Source of the DNA: Amycolatopsis sp. WAC 01376
GTDB taxonomy: Bacteria; Actinomycetota; Actinomycetes; Mycobacteriales; Pseudonocardiaceae
Length of the DNA: 64,000 bases
Direction of reading: 5' to 3'
NCBI RefSeq assembly: GCF_003947415.1
Contig: NZ_QHKL01000009.1
Span: 186,001 to 250,000, forward strand
Position numbers and translations under genes: made by a program. A model generated the notes under the pieces. The model saw only the letters and a program-made list of their open reading frames with translations, searched no databases and had not been told where the DNA came from. This document shows positions 46,155 to 54,175 of this stretch, one piece after another (the first letter of the stretch is position 1; each line of letters starts with the position of its first letter).

Positions 46155-46209
46155 TGCAATGAAAGGCTCCTTCCTTGCAAATTTGGCAAGGAAGGAGCCT
46201 TTCATTGCA
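46155..46209. repeat. Class A palindrome (27-bp arms, one mismatch)
   Basis: Starts TGCAATGAAAGGCTCC with a GCAAATTTGGC core; one mismatch next to the centre. It is between the CHAD start and the dapD stop, both on the minus strand. Confidence 0.88.
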
Positions 46210-46262
46210 CGCGTGACCCGGGCTTGCGACACCCAGCCACACCCCAGGGAGACCCGGGCGAT

Positions 46263-46295
46263 AGCAAAGGTCCCTTGCTCTCTTTTCGCAGGTCA
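46263..46295 (-). repeat. Class C element fused to the dapD stop codon
   Basis: AGCAAAGGTCCCTTGCT (46263-46279) continues CTCTTTTCGCAGGTCA; the last TCA is the complement of the dapD TGA. This is the same geometry as at 2834-2866. Confidence 0.8.
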
Positions 46296-47279
46296 GTTGG
46301 CGTGCAGGGCCGCGTTCAGCTCGATGCCGACGCCGGTACGCGCGACGACCTCGACGGCGCCGGTCCCGGAGTTCCGCCGGAACACCGCGCCCGAGATGCC
46401 GGACAGCTCCAGCGCCTTCACGACCTTGCCCTCGAAGGTGACCTTCGTGCCGGCCGTGACGTAGAGGCCCGCTTCGACCACCGAGTCGTCGCCGAGCGAG
46501 ATGCCGATGCCGCCGTTCGCGCCGATCAGGCAGCGCTCGCCGATCGAGATGGTCTCCTTGCCGCCGCCGGACAGCGTGCCCATGATCGACGCGCCGCCGC
46601 CGACGTCGGAGCCGTCGCCGACCACGACGCCCGCCGAGATCCGGCCTTCCACCATGGAGGCGCCGAGCGTGCCGGCGTTGAAGTTGATGAAGCCCTCGTG
46701 CATGACGGTGGTGCCGTTGGCCAGGTGCGCGCCGAGGCGGGCGCGGTCGGCGTCGGCGAGGCGGACGCCGGTCGGCATGACGTAGTCCACCATTCGCGGG
46801 AACTTGTCCACGCTGTAGACGGTGACGTTGCCGCGCGACCGCAACCGCAGCCGGGTCGCCTCGAAGCCCTCGACGGGGCACGGCCCGTAGTTGGTCCACA
46901 CGACGTTCGCCAGCAGGCCGAACATGCCGTCGAGGCTCGCGCCGTGCGGCCGGATCAGGCGGTGCGACAGCAGGTGAAGGCGCAGGTAGACGTCGTGCGT
47001 GTCGCCGGGGGCGTCGACGAGGCGGGCGATGGTCGTGCGGACCGCGACGACCTCGACACCGCGGTCGGTGTCCGGGCCGAGCTCGGCGGCGGCGGCCTCG
47101 CCGAGGGCCTCGGAGGCCTCTTCGGCGGTCAGCCGCACCGTGCCGGCCTTGCTGTCGGTGCCGTCGATCAGCTTCGGCAGCGGGAACCAGGTGTCCAGCA
47201 CCGTGCCGTCGGTCGTGACGGTGGCCAGTCCGACGCCGGTGGCGCCGGTCGTTTCGGGATCAGGGGTCTGCTCGCTCAC
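46293..47279 (-). CDS. dapD: Tetrahydrodipicolinate N-succinyltransferase
   Basis: A 328-aa acyltransferase of the long actinobacterial DapD type: N-terminal alpha/beta domain, then a left-handed beta helix with hexapeptide-like repeats (NFNAGTLGASMVEGRISAGV, VVVGDGSDVGGGASIMGTLS, KETISIGERCLIGANGGIGI). It succinylates tetrahydrodipicolinate from succinyl-CoA, the step before DapC. The GTG is preceded by a weak AGGAC. It is divergent in role order from dapE, with a small lipoprotein gene between them. Confidence 0.95.
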   Translation of the reverse strand: MSEQTPDPETTGATGVGLATVTTDGTVLDTWFPLPKLIDGTDSKAGTVRLTAEEASEALGEAAAAELGPDTDRGVEVVAVRTTIARLVDAPGDTHDVYLRLHLLSHRLIRPHGASLDGMFGLLANVVWTNYGPCPVEGFEATRLRLRSRGNVTVYSVDKFPRMVDYVMPTGVRLADADRARLGAHLANGTTVMHEGFINFNAGTLGASMVEGRISAGVVVGDGSDVGGGASIMGTLSGGGKETISIGERCLIGANGGIGISLGDDSVVEAGLYVTAGTKVTFEGKVVKALELSGISGAVFRRNSGTGAVEVVARTGVGIELNAALHAN

Positions 47280-47307
47280 GTCCTGAACGGTAACCCAGTG
47301 ACCCGTG

Positions 47308-47697
47308 TCAACCGCCGACGAGGCTCTTCACACTGGTCAGCGCCGTCGCCATGTCGGCGAGTGCCTGGCCGCACGGTCCGCCGGGAGCCGCTTGGTCCTG
47401 GCAGTTCGCGGTGCGGAACGCGGCGATCGGGCGATCGAGGACGTCGGCGTGCGACGACAGGTCCGGCCTGCGCTTGCGGACGGTGCCCGCGGCGCTGGAG
47501 AGTTCGGTGACGTACTTCTGGCAGCCCTTCGGCGACTCGGTCCCCGGCGCCAGATAGCACTGGTCGGTGGTCAGCGCCTTGAGTTTGATCGGCAGCACGT
47601 CCGGCCCGGTGCTCTGGGTCGGCCGGACCTTCACCGGGACTTCGCCCGATCCGCAGCCGCTGAGTACCAGGAGGAGGGCGACCAAGATCGTTCGCAT
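47308..47697 (-). CDS. Putative lipoprotein, 129 aa
   Basis: An exported protein with a type II signal peptide: MRTILVALLLVLSGCGSGEV, lipobox LSGC with the lipidated Cys at residue 15. The mature part has four further cysteines (DQCYLAPG, KGCQKYV, TANCQDQ, GPCGQAL), likely in two disulfides. GAAGGAG precedes the ATG. No known family. It lies between dapD and dapE and is divergent from dapE with a 48-bp gap. Confidence 0.75.
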   Translation of the reverse strand: MRTILVALLLVLSGCGSGEVPVKVRPTQSTGPDVLPIKLKALTTDQCYLAPGTESPKGCQKYVTELSSAAGTVRKRRPDLSSHADVLDRPIAAFRTANCQDQAAPGGPCGQALADMATALTSVKSLVGG

Positions 47698-47733
47698 GCG
47701 CACTCCTTCACGGTAGCCCCGGGCCCCCGGCGG

Positions 47734-47739
47734 TACGGT
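47734..47739 (+). promoter_or_regulatory. -10 element for the leaderless dapE mRNA
   Basis: TACGGT ends six bases before the ATG at 47746; no ribosome site is present. Confidence 0.5.
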
Positions 47740-47745
47740 GCGGGC

Positions 47746-48819
47746 ATGCCTTCGCTCGATCTGCACGCCGATCCCGTCGACCTCACCGCCGCGCTGGTGG
47801 ACATCTTCAGTGTCTCGGAAGAGGAGAAGGTCATCGCGGACACCGTGCAGGCCGCGCTCCAGGCGCAGGCGCCGCATCTCGAGGTGGTCCGCAACGGTGA
47901 CGCGGTCCTCGCGCGCACGAACCTCGGCCGCCCTTCGCGGGTGTTGCTTGCCGGGCATCTCGACACCGTTCCGGTCAACGACAACATGCCCGTGCGTCGT
48001 GAGGGGGCCGGTGACGACGAGATCCTGCACGGTTTGGGCACCGTCGACATGAAGAGCGGCGACGCCGTCTTCCTCCACCTCGCCGCCGCCCTCCGCGAGC
48101 CGAGGCACGACATCACCTTCGTGTTCTACGACTGCGAAGAGATCGATGCGGCGAAGAACGGCCTCGGCCGCATCGAGCGCGAGCTGCCCGAGTGGTTGCA
48201 GGCCGACCTCGCGATCCTCGGCGAACCGTCGAACGGCGGGATCGAGGGTGGTTGCCAGGGCACGATGCGGATCGAGATCCGCGTCGACGGCGTCCGGGCG
48301 CACACCGCGCGCGGCTGGATGGGCGTCAACGCGATCCACGGCCTCGCCGAACCGCTGCGCAGGCTGGCCGAGTACACGCCGAGGGTGGTCGACATCGACG
48401 GTTTGACCTATCGCGAAGGCTTGCAGGCCACGAAGATCGGCGGCGGTGTCGCGGGCAACGTCGTACCGGACGCGGCCGTGCTCACGATCAACCACCGGTT
48501 CGCGCCCGACCGCTCGTCCGAGGAGGCCGAGGCGCACCTTCGCGACGTCTTCGAGGGCTACGACGTCAAGGTTGTCGACTTGTCGCCAGGTGCCCTGCCC
48601 GGTCTGAGCGCCCCGGCGGCGGCCGAACTGGTCGCCGCGGCCGGGGGCAAGGCGGTCGCGAAGCTGGGCTGGACCGACGTCGCGCGCTTCGCGGCTCTCG
48701 GGATTCCGGCGGTCAACTTCGGACCGGGCGACCCGACGCTGGCGCACACCCGGCAGGAGAACGTCCGCGCGGGCGAGATCCGGCAGGTGACCGCGGTGCT
48801 GCGCGCGTTCCTCAGCTGA
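47746..48819 (+). CDS. dapE: Succinyl-diaminopimelate desuccinylase
   Basis: A 357-aa M20-family metallopeptidase removing succinate from N-succinyl-LL-DAP. Metal and catalytic residues are visible in RVLLAGHLDTVPVN, HGLGTVDMKSGDAVFLHLAA, FVFYDCEEIDAAKNG (general base Glu and ligand Glu), AILGEPSNGGIEGGCQGTM and the final FGPGDPTLAHTRQENVR His. It completes the dapC-dapD-dapE set in this window. Its 3' end overlaps the kinase gene by eight bases. Confidence 0.94.
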   Translation: MPSLDLHADPVDLTAALVDIFSVSEEEKVIADTVQAALQAQAPHLEVVRNGDAVLARTNLGRPSRVLLAGHLDTVPVNDNMPVRREGAGDDEILHGLGTVDMKSGDAVFLHLAAALREPRHDITFVFYDCEEIDAAKNGLGRIERELPEWLQADLAILGEPSNGGIEGGCQGTMRIEIRVDGVRAHTARGWMGVNAIHGLAEPLRRLAEYTPRVVDIDGLTYREGLQATKIGGGVAGNVVPDAAVLTINHRFAPDRSSEEAEAHLRDVFEGYDVKVVDLSPGALPGLSAPAAAELVAAAGGKAVAKLGWTDVARFAALGIPAVNFGPGDPTLAHTRQENVRAGEIRQVTAVLRAFLS

Positions 48820-49699
48820 TCAGGGCGAGCAGCTCGTCGAGCGCCTGCTCCGGGCCGCCATAGGTCAGGTGCGAGATGGCGAACATCGGGGCGACCACCC
48901 GGCTCCAGGCGTACAACCGGTCCCCGTCGAGCCCGCAGGCGTCCGCCACCGAATGGCAACGGGCCTCGACGCCTTCGTGCCCGGCGCCGCTCACCACGTA
49001 GTCGACGGCGTCGAAGCACGGATCACCCACGCACGCCTTCGGATCGATCGCGATCAGGCCGCGCGAGCCGCTGTCCAAGGCGTTGCCGAGATGCAGATCG
49101 CCGTGGAGCAACACGACGCCGGACTGGGTGTCCAGCAACTTCTCGCAGCGCTCGATCGCCAGCTGCCAGGTGTCCGCGCCGATCCTGGCGGCGATGGCCG
49201 GTTCGGTGATCCGCTTGCCGATCCGGGCGAAGGACTCCTCGAACCGGCCGCGCAGGCTCCACGGCCAGTCCGCGGGCGGGGCGACGGAATGCAGGGCGGT
49301 CAGCAAGTTTCCCCAAAGCCCCGGCAGGGTCGGCAGCGGCAGGTCCTCGGCCGGGGTGCCCGGGCGGATCTCCTCCAGCACCATCGCGCCGGCGTCCGCG
49401 TCGGCGGCCAGCACGGCGGGCACCCGGCCCGTCGGCGCGAACACCCCCAGCATTTCGAGCTGTTTGGTCAGCAGCGGGCCATCCGGGCTGAGTTTGAGGA
49501 CCGCCGGTGTCCCGTCGGTCCATCGGCAGCGCAGCACGACGGACGAGGCGCCGCTGTCGAAGATCTCGCCGGGCACGAAGCCCCATCGGGACGCCAGCCG
49601 CTCGACGAGGGCCGGGACACCGGCGAGCCATCCTTCGGCGTCAGCGCCGAATCGGCCCACCAGACGGGTGTTGAGATCTTCCAAGTCCACTTCGGTCAC
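48812..49699 (-). CDS. APH(6)/hydroxyurea-kinase-type phosphotransferase
   Basis: A 295-aa protein of the streptomycin 6-kinase/hydroxyurea kinase family. The nucleotide loop region is FDSGASSVVLRCRWTDGTPA, the catalytic loop VVLLHGDLHLGNALDS and metal segment AIDPKACVGDPCFDAVDYVV. It may phosphorylate an aminoglycoside or a related metabolite. The GTG start overlaps the stop of the XRE-TPR regulator (GTGA), so the kinase is expressed together with it. Whether it gives resistance is unknown. Confidence 0.82.
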   Translation of the reverse strand: MTEVDLEDLNTRLVGRFGADAEGWLAGVPALVERLASRWGFVPGEIFDSGASSVVLRCRWTDGTPAVLKLSPDGPLLTKQLEMLGVFAPTGRVPAVLAADADAGAMVLEEIRPGTPAEDLPLPTLPGLWGNLLTALHSVAPPADWPWSLRGRFEESFARIGKRITEPAIAARIGADTWQLAIERCEKLLDTQSGVVLLHGDLHLGNALDSGSRGLIAIDPKACVGDPCFDAVDYVVSGAGHEGVEARCHSVADACGLDGDRLYAWSRVVAPMFAISHLTYGGPEQALDELLALIS

Positions 49700-50949
49700 T
49701 TCGCGATGTCCTCTTCGGCGCCTAGCAGTAGTAGTCCACGCCGCAGCAGGTCTGCGGCCTCTTCGGTGCGTCCTTGGTCGAGAAGCAGCTCTCCCGCTTT
49801 GTCGATCGAAGCGGCCAAGACGCCGCGTGCGTCGCGGAGCGCGGCCACGTCGATGGCGCGCGCGAAGCCCGCTTCGGCTGCTTCGAGGTCTCCGCGGGCC
49901 AGAGCCAGCGAGCCTTGCTGGAACGTGAGTGACGCGGAGAGCGGCGAGTCCGCGGGGATGGCTTCGGTCGCTTCGGAGAGTAGCGCGGCGGCGTCGTCGA
50001 GACGACCGAGTTCGCGGCAGACGTCGGCCAGTTCCAGGGTGACGGCGTGATCGGGCGCGGCCGCCCTTGACGCGCGAAGGTCCGCGAGCGCGCCTTCGAG
50101 GTCGTCGGCACGACGGACCAGAGCCCGTGCAAACAGACACCGGGCCAGCACCGGCCGCAGGGCGCGCTCGTGGAGCAGATCGTGCAGCACCGACACGGCG
50201 GCGACGGCGTCGGCCACCCGTCCTTCAGCGAGGTAGGCCTCGGTCAACCGGCGCTGGTGATCGGTGAGTTCGGCCAGGATCTCCTCGCCGCCGCGAGCCA
50301 GCCGCAGCGCCTCGCTCGCGTGCTGCGCGGCCTGAGCGGTCTCGCCGAGGCGGGAGTGCCCTTCGGCGAGGTACGCCCGCAGGGTCAGGAGGAGCAGCGG
50401 ATGCGGATAGCCGTCGAGGCTCGCGTCGAGCGCGGTCCGGAGCAGGTGCATCGCGTGATGCGGCTCGCCCCGGCCGATCAGGACGTTCGCCCGCAGCGCG
50501 GCGGCCAGTTCGCGATACGGCGGGATGTCGTCGCCGAGAGCGGCTTCGGCGGCGGCGACCCATCGCGGCTGGGCGTCGCCTTCGGTGAACCGCGCGAGCC
50601 ACAGCCAGGCGAGCCCGGCCTGGCGAGCACGGCCGATCTTCTCGGCCCGCCGAGCCAGCCGCCGCATCTTCGGAGCCGAGCCGTTCCCCGCGAGGAAGTC
50701 CGACGCGGCCGACGCGATGTCCAGATCGAGCCGGACGTCGTCACGCGGCGAGGTCACGCCGAGCAGTTCGCCGGTGTCCACCCCGAGCCGCGCGGCGAAA
50801 TGACGCAACGCGTCACCGGACGGCGTCCGCGCGCCCGTCTCGACGGACGAAACGTAGGCGGCGGTGTAGTGCGGCTCGGCGAGTTCACGCTGGGTGAGGC
50901 CACGTTCGGCGCGCAGCCGCCGCAACCGTCCGCCGACCTCGTCGTCCAT
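49696..50949 (-). CDS. XRE helix-turn-helix regulator with TPR repeats (1)
   Basis: A 417-aa protein. An N-terminal XRE domain (RLRRLRAERGLTQRELAEPH, then YVSSVETGARTPSGDALRHF) is followed by about 330 residues of tetratricopeptide-like helical repeats rich in Ala/Leu/Arg. The architecture recalls actinobacterial regulators of development or secondary metabolism and RRNPP-type peptide sensors. The ATG at 50949 gives the standard XRE start; a longer GTG frame to 51003 exists. It is coupled to the APH-like kinase downstream. A 21-bp-phased array lies just upstream. Confidence 0.85.
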   Translation of the reverse strand: MDDEVGGRLRRLRAERGLTQRELAEPHYTAAYVSSVETGARTPSGDALRHFAARLGVDTGELLGVTSPRDDVRLDLDIASAASDFLAGNGSAPKMRRLARRAEKIGRARQAGLAWLWLARFTEGDAQPRWVAAAEAALGDDIPPYRELAAALRANVLIGRGEPHHAMHLLRTALDASLDGYPHPLLLLTLRAYLAEGHSRLGETAQAAQHASEALRLARGGEEILAELTDHQRRLTEAYLAEGRVADAVAAVSVLHDLLHERALRPVLARCLFARALVRRADDLEGALADLRASRAAAPDHAVTLELADVCRELGRLDDAAALLSEATEAIPADSPLSASLTFQQGSLALARGDLEAAEAGFARAIDVAALRDARGVLAASIDKAGELLLDQGRTEEAADLLRRGLLLLGAEEDIAK

Positions 50950-51050
50950 GCCCGGGAACGATACGGGCGGGCGCGCCGAAAGGTCACGCACGAGGTCGGG
51001 CACCGGCTCGGGCGCGGCAACGAGAAATGTCCCATGCCGATCCCGAGCGG

Positions 51051-51241
51051 CGAATCGTGAGTTACGCCCTCGATCACGCGAGTTCCGCCTCTGATCACGT
51101 GAGTTCGCCGGTTCCGTATGGCGAGCCCGCGTGACCGAACTCGTAACTCGCGTGATCGGACGGCGAACTCGCGTGATTGAAGGCGTAACTCACGTGATCA
51201 GACGGACGACACGCGTGATCAGACGGACGACACGAGGGGTC
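51051..51241. repeat. Inverted array of 21-bp-phased sites, array 2
   Basis: Plus-orientation units (GATCACGCGAGTTnCG type, the first degenerate) start at 51051, 51072 and 51093. Opposite-orientation units (AACTCGCGTGATC type) start at 51124, 51145, 51166, 51187, 51208 and 51229. All steps within each block are exactly 21 bp. The last degenerate unit runs into the chitinase stop codon (51240-51242). It shares its core and geometry with the array at 24756-24966. Confidence 0.9.
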
Positions 51242-52295
51242 AGCGGCCCTGCAGCGACTTCACGTTCTGCCCGAAGGTCCAGTTTCGCGAACCGTCCCAG
51301 TTGAGCGACCAGGTCATCAGGCCCTTGAGTCCTGGGATGCTGCGGTACGCCTGGGAGACCAGGCTCGGCGACATGTAGCCGCCACCGGCGCCCGCCTGCG
51401 CGGGCAGGCCCGGAGCCTGCTTGTCATAGGGCACCCGGATCGTCTGGCCCTGGATCACCAGGCCCTTGTCGAGGCAGTTGGTCTGCGCCACGAAGCCCTG
51501 AACCGTGCCGGCCTGGTACGAATCGCCGGAGCAGCCGTACATGCTTCCGTTGTAGTACTGCATGTTCAGCCACCACAGCCTGCCGTTGTCCGCGTACTTC
51601 TTGATGATCGGCAGGTACGCGCCCCAGATCGAGCCGTAGACGACGCTGCCGCCGGTGACGTACGCGGTCTCGGGCGCCATCGTGAGCCCGAAGTTCGGCG
51701 GCATCGCGGCGAGCACGCCGTCGATGATGCGGATGAGGTTCTTCTGCGACGCGGAAAGCGTGGTGATGTTCCCGCTGCCGACGAGGCCGGTTTCGATGTC
51801 GATGTCGATTCCGTCGAAGTTGTACTTCTTCAGGATCGGCACGATGGTCGCGATGAATTTGTCCGCCACGGTTGCCGAGTTCAGGTCGATTCCCGCGGTG
51901 GCGCCGCCGATCGACATCAGGATCGTCGCGCCCGCGTCCTTGGCGGCGCACATTTCGGCGGGGGTCGCGACCTTCACAGTCGCGTCCATCCCGTCCTCCC
52001 ATTTGGCCGTTCCGTCGGACAGGATGACCGGAAAGGCGGCGTTGAGCACGTTGTACCCGTTGGCTTTGATGCGGGCGTCGGTGATCGGGATCCAGCCGAG
52101 CGGCGGGTGGACGCCGTTCGAAGCGCCGTCCCAGTTCTCCCAATAGCCTTGCAGGACCTTGCCCGCCGGCTTCGATTTGACCGCGCAGACCTCGGCGTCC
52201 ACCGCGGCCTGTGCCGGGCTCAGGACGACGAGCGTGGTGACGGCGAGTACCGCCGCGCCGGTGATTGCGAGCAGCCGTGAGACGCGACCGAACAT
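51240..52295 (-). CDS. Secreted GH18 chitinase
   Basis: A 351-aa exported enzyme hydrolysing chitin. Signal peptide at residues 1-31 (LLAITGAAVLAVTTLVVLSP, cut near AQA-AVD). The GH18 barrel has LMSIGGATAGI (strand 3) and the active-site FDGIDIDIE, with D161, D164, D166 and the acid/base E168. MQYYNGSMYGCSGDSY and MTWSLNWDGSRNW are the later strands. There is no binding module. The ATG at 52295 has GGGAGC upstream. A DasR-type operator lies about 100 bp upstream. Confidence 0.92.
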   Translation of the reverse strand: MFGRVSRLLAITGAAVLAVTTLVVLSPAQAAVDAEVCAVKSKPAGKVLQGYWENWDGASNGVHPPLGWIPITDARIKANGYNVLNAAFPVILSDGTAKWEDGMDATVKVATPAEMCAAKDAGATILMSIGGATAGIDLNSATVADKFIATIVPILKKYNFDGIDIDIETGLVGSGNITTLSASQKNLIRIIDGVLAAMPPNFGLTMAPETAYVTGGSVVYGSIWGAYLPIIKKYADNGRLWWLNMQYYNGSMYGCSGDSYQAGTVQGFVAQTNCLDKGLVIQGQTIRVPYDKQAPGLPAQAGAGGGYMSPSLVSQAYRSIPGLKGLMTWSLNWDGSRNWTFGQNVKSLQGR

Positions 52296-52392
52296 ACCCA
52301 GCTCCCATCTCGAAAGCGGTTTGAACGAACAGGAAGCGGCCGTTCGGCTCAACATAGGTCGCCGCGCACGAGTGGCGCTACCGACGATCGGG

Positions 52393-52404
52393 TGGTCTAG
52401 ACCA
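52393..52404. promoter_or_regulatory. DasR-responsive element (dre) of the chitinase
   Basis: TGGTCTAGACCA, a perfect 12-bp palindrome identical to the core of the DasR consensus ACTGGTCTAGACCACT. It is centred about 103 bp upstream of the chitinase ATG. DasR, a GntR/HutC-family regulator, represses chitin/GlcNAc genes in Streptomyces and relatives until amino-sugar phosphates accumulate. Confidence 0.85.
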
Positions 52405-52441
52405 GATATCGAAAAGTTGTCCGCGAATCCCTCTCACGCAC

Positions 52442-52486
52442 GAAGGCCATCCCACGAGGCCGGGTGTCCTCGTGAGATGGCCTTCG
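52442..52486. terminator. Hairpin after the M28 peptidase gene
   Basis: 18-bp arms (GAAGGCCATCCCACGAGG and complement) with one mismatch and a 9-base loop, 13 bp after the minus-strand stop at 52499. Likely terminator of the peptidase gene. The intergenic stretch 52296-52498 otherwise contains only the chitinase promoter. Confidence 0.7.
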
Positions 52487-52498
52487 CCATTCGGATGG

Positions 52499-54088
52499 TC
52501 AGACGGTGATGGTCCAGCTGTCGAGCGTGCCGGTGTCCTGCGCGTAGGCGTCGTAAAGCACGAGCGTCCAAGTGCCGGAAGCGGCTTCGTTGGTCACCGG
52601 CACCGAGTACGTCCTGGTACCGAGATCGGTGCAGGGCAGGGAACCGGTGGCCTTGACCGAATACGTGCTGCCGTCGGGGGCCTTCAGGCTGATCCGGAGG
52701 TCCTCGGAGCAGGTGTGCGTCCCGGTGATCGACACCTTGACCGGCGAGGTCGCCGTACCCGTCGCGCTGGACGTGATCGGGCTGTTGACCGTCGCGTAGT
52801 CGTTCAGCGCGAAGTCGGTGCCGTTGGTGAACGTGCGCACGCTGACGTCGCCGACGGTGAGCGTGTACTGCGCGGTGCGGTCCACCGAGGTCCCGTCACC
52901 GGTCACCGTGATCGTGCTGGTGCCGTTGGGAGTGCTCGCCGACGTCGCGATGGTGAGTGTCGAGGAACCGCCCGACTGCACCGAAGCGGGGTTGAACGTC
53001 GCGGTCGCCCCGGCGGGAAGACCGGCGGCACTCAGCGAAACCGCTTGCGCCGCACCGGAAGTCGTCGTGGTGTTGACCGTGACGGTCGCCGACTGTCCCG
53101 CTTGGACGGTGCCGGAGGCAGGCGAAAGGCCGATCGAGAAGTCGGGGCCCGTCGACGTGCCGACGGCGAGCTTCCAGACCGCGTAGCCGATCGCGTCGCC
53201 GTTCTTCTCCAGCGGGGTGTCCGGGATGTTGGACAGCGTGTCGCAGGCGCGGTGGTAGCAGCTGTCGAACGCCCTTCCCGCGGTGCCGCCCCATTTCTGT
53301 TGCTGCGCGGCGCTCTTCGTGTATCCGGCACCGGTCGCGAGACCGCCGACCGGGATGCCCGCGCTCTTGAACGACGCGTGGTCCGAACGGCCGTCGCCCT
53401 CGGTGTCACCCTCGGTCTGGATGCCGATCGTCCTGAAGTACTCGTCGAACACCGCCTTGACCGAAGCGACGTCGTCATAGACGAAGTAGCCCCAGTTGTC
53501 GGAGCCGATCATGTCGAAGTTCAGGTAGGTCTTGATCTTCGTGCGCTCGGTCTGCGGCAGGCTGTTGACGTAGAACTTCGAGCCGCGCAGGCCGGACTCC
53601 TCGTCGGCCCACCAGCCGAAGCGGACCCGCTTGGCCATGGTGGGGTTCTCGCGGGCCAGGGTCAGCGCGACTTCGAGGATCGAAGCCGAACCCGAGCCGT
53701 TGTCGTTGATACCGGGGCCGGCGCTCACGCTGTCGAGGTGCGCGCCGAGCATGATGACCTGGTTGGCGTCACCCTGCGGCCATTCCGCGATGATGTTCTG
53801 GTTCGAACCCGCGCAGCTCGTGCAGGACTGCAAGGTGACGTTGTAGCCGGCGTCGCGCAGCTTCTGTGCCACATAGGAAACCGACGCCGGGTAGCCCGGC
53901 CGTCCGGACGCGCGGTTGCCGCCGTTCTGGTTGGCGATCGTCTGCAACGCGCTCAGATGCGCCTTGACGTTGGCGAGCGAGATGTCCGGTGCGGCGGCGG
54001 CCGTGACCGCCTGCGCGGGCGCCGTGACGACACCCAGTACGGCGGCCATGCCGACGACGGCCGCTCCTAATCGCTTTCCCCACTTCAT
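52499..54088 (-). CDS. Secreted M28 aminopeptidase with Ig-like and P domains
   Basis: A 529-aa exported zinc aminopeptidase of the S. griseus type. Signal peptide (1-27, MKWGKRLGAAVVGMAAVLGV), catalytic domain to about 310 with H117/D119 (LGAHLDS), D129 (INDNGSG), the catalytic E163-E164 (ADEESG), D in LNFDMIGSD and H in GRSDHASF. It is followed by an Ig-like domain (about 320-410) and a C-terminal proprotein-convertase P domain (about 415-529). Both end modules are nearly the same as in the neighbouring M4 protease, down to a 71-nt identical block. GAAAGG lies 10 bases upstream. Confidence 0.92.
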   Translation of the reverse strand: MKWGKRLGAAVVGMAAVLGVVTAPAQAVTAAAAPDISLANVKAHLSALQTIANQNGGNRASGRPGYPASVSYVAQKLRDAGYNVTLQSCTSCAGSNQNIIAEWPQGDANQVIMLGAHLDSVSAGPGINDNGSGSASILEVALTLARENPTMAKRVRFGWWADEESGLRGSKFYVNSLPQTERTKIKTYLNFDMIGSDNWGYFVYDDVASVKAVFDEYFRTIGIQTEGDTEGDGRSDHASFKSAGIPVGGLATGAGYTKSAAQQQKWGGTAGRAFDSCYHRACDTLSNIPDTPLEKNGDAIGYAVWKLAVGTSTGPDFSIGLSPASGTVQAGQSATVTVNTTTTSGAAQAVSLSAAGLPAGATATFNPASVQSGGSSTLTIATSASTPNGTSTITVTGDGTSVDRTAQYTLTVGDVSVRTFTNGTDFALNDYATVNSPITSSATGTATSPVKVSITGTHTCSEDLRISLKAPDGSTYSVKATGSLPCTDLGTRTYSVPVTNEAASGTWTLVLYDAYAQDTGTLDSWTITV

Positions 54089-54114
54089 GCCGGGGTATTC
54101 CTTTCTCGGGCGGG

Positions 54115-54165
54115 CCGTGAAGGCCTCCTTCCCTACTCTCAAGGTAGGCAAGGAGGCCTTCACGG
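54115..54165. repeat. Class B hairpin (CTCCTTC stem)
   Basis: 22-bp arms (54115-54136, 54144-54165; CCGTGAAGGCCTCC outer) with one mismatch and a 7-base loop, 10 bp after the stop of the M4 protease and 26 bp before the M28 start. Confidence 0.85.
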
Positions 54166-54175
54166 AACGGGGGAG

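Noticed and set aside
46030..46899. Minus-strand frame through dapD and the repeats
   Set aside because: It is in a different frame from dapD and includes palindromic repeats; low-complexity Arg/Gly sequence.
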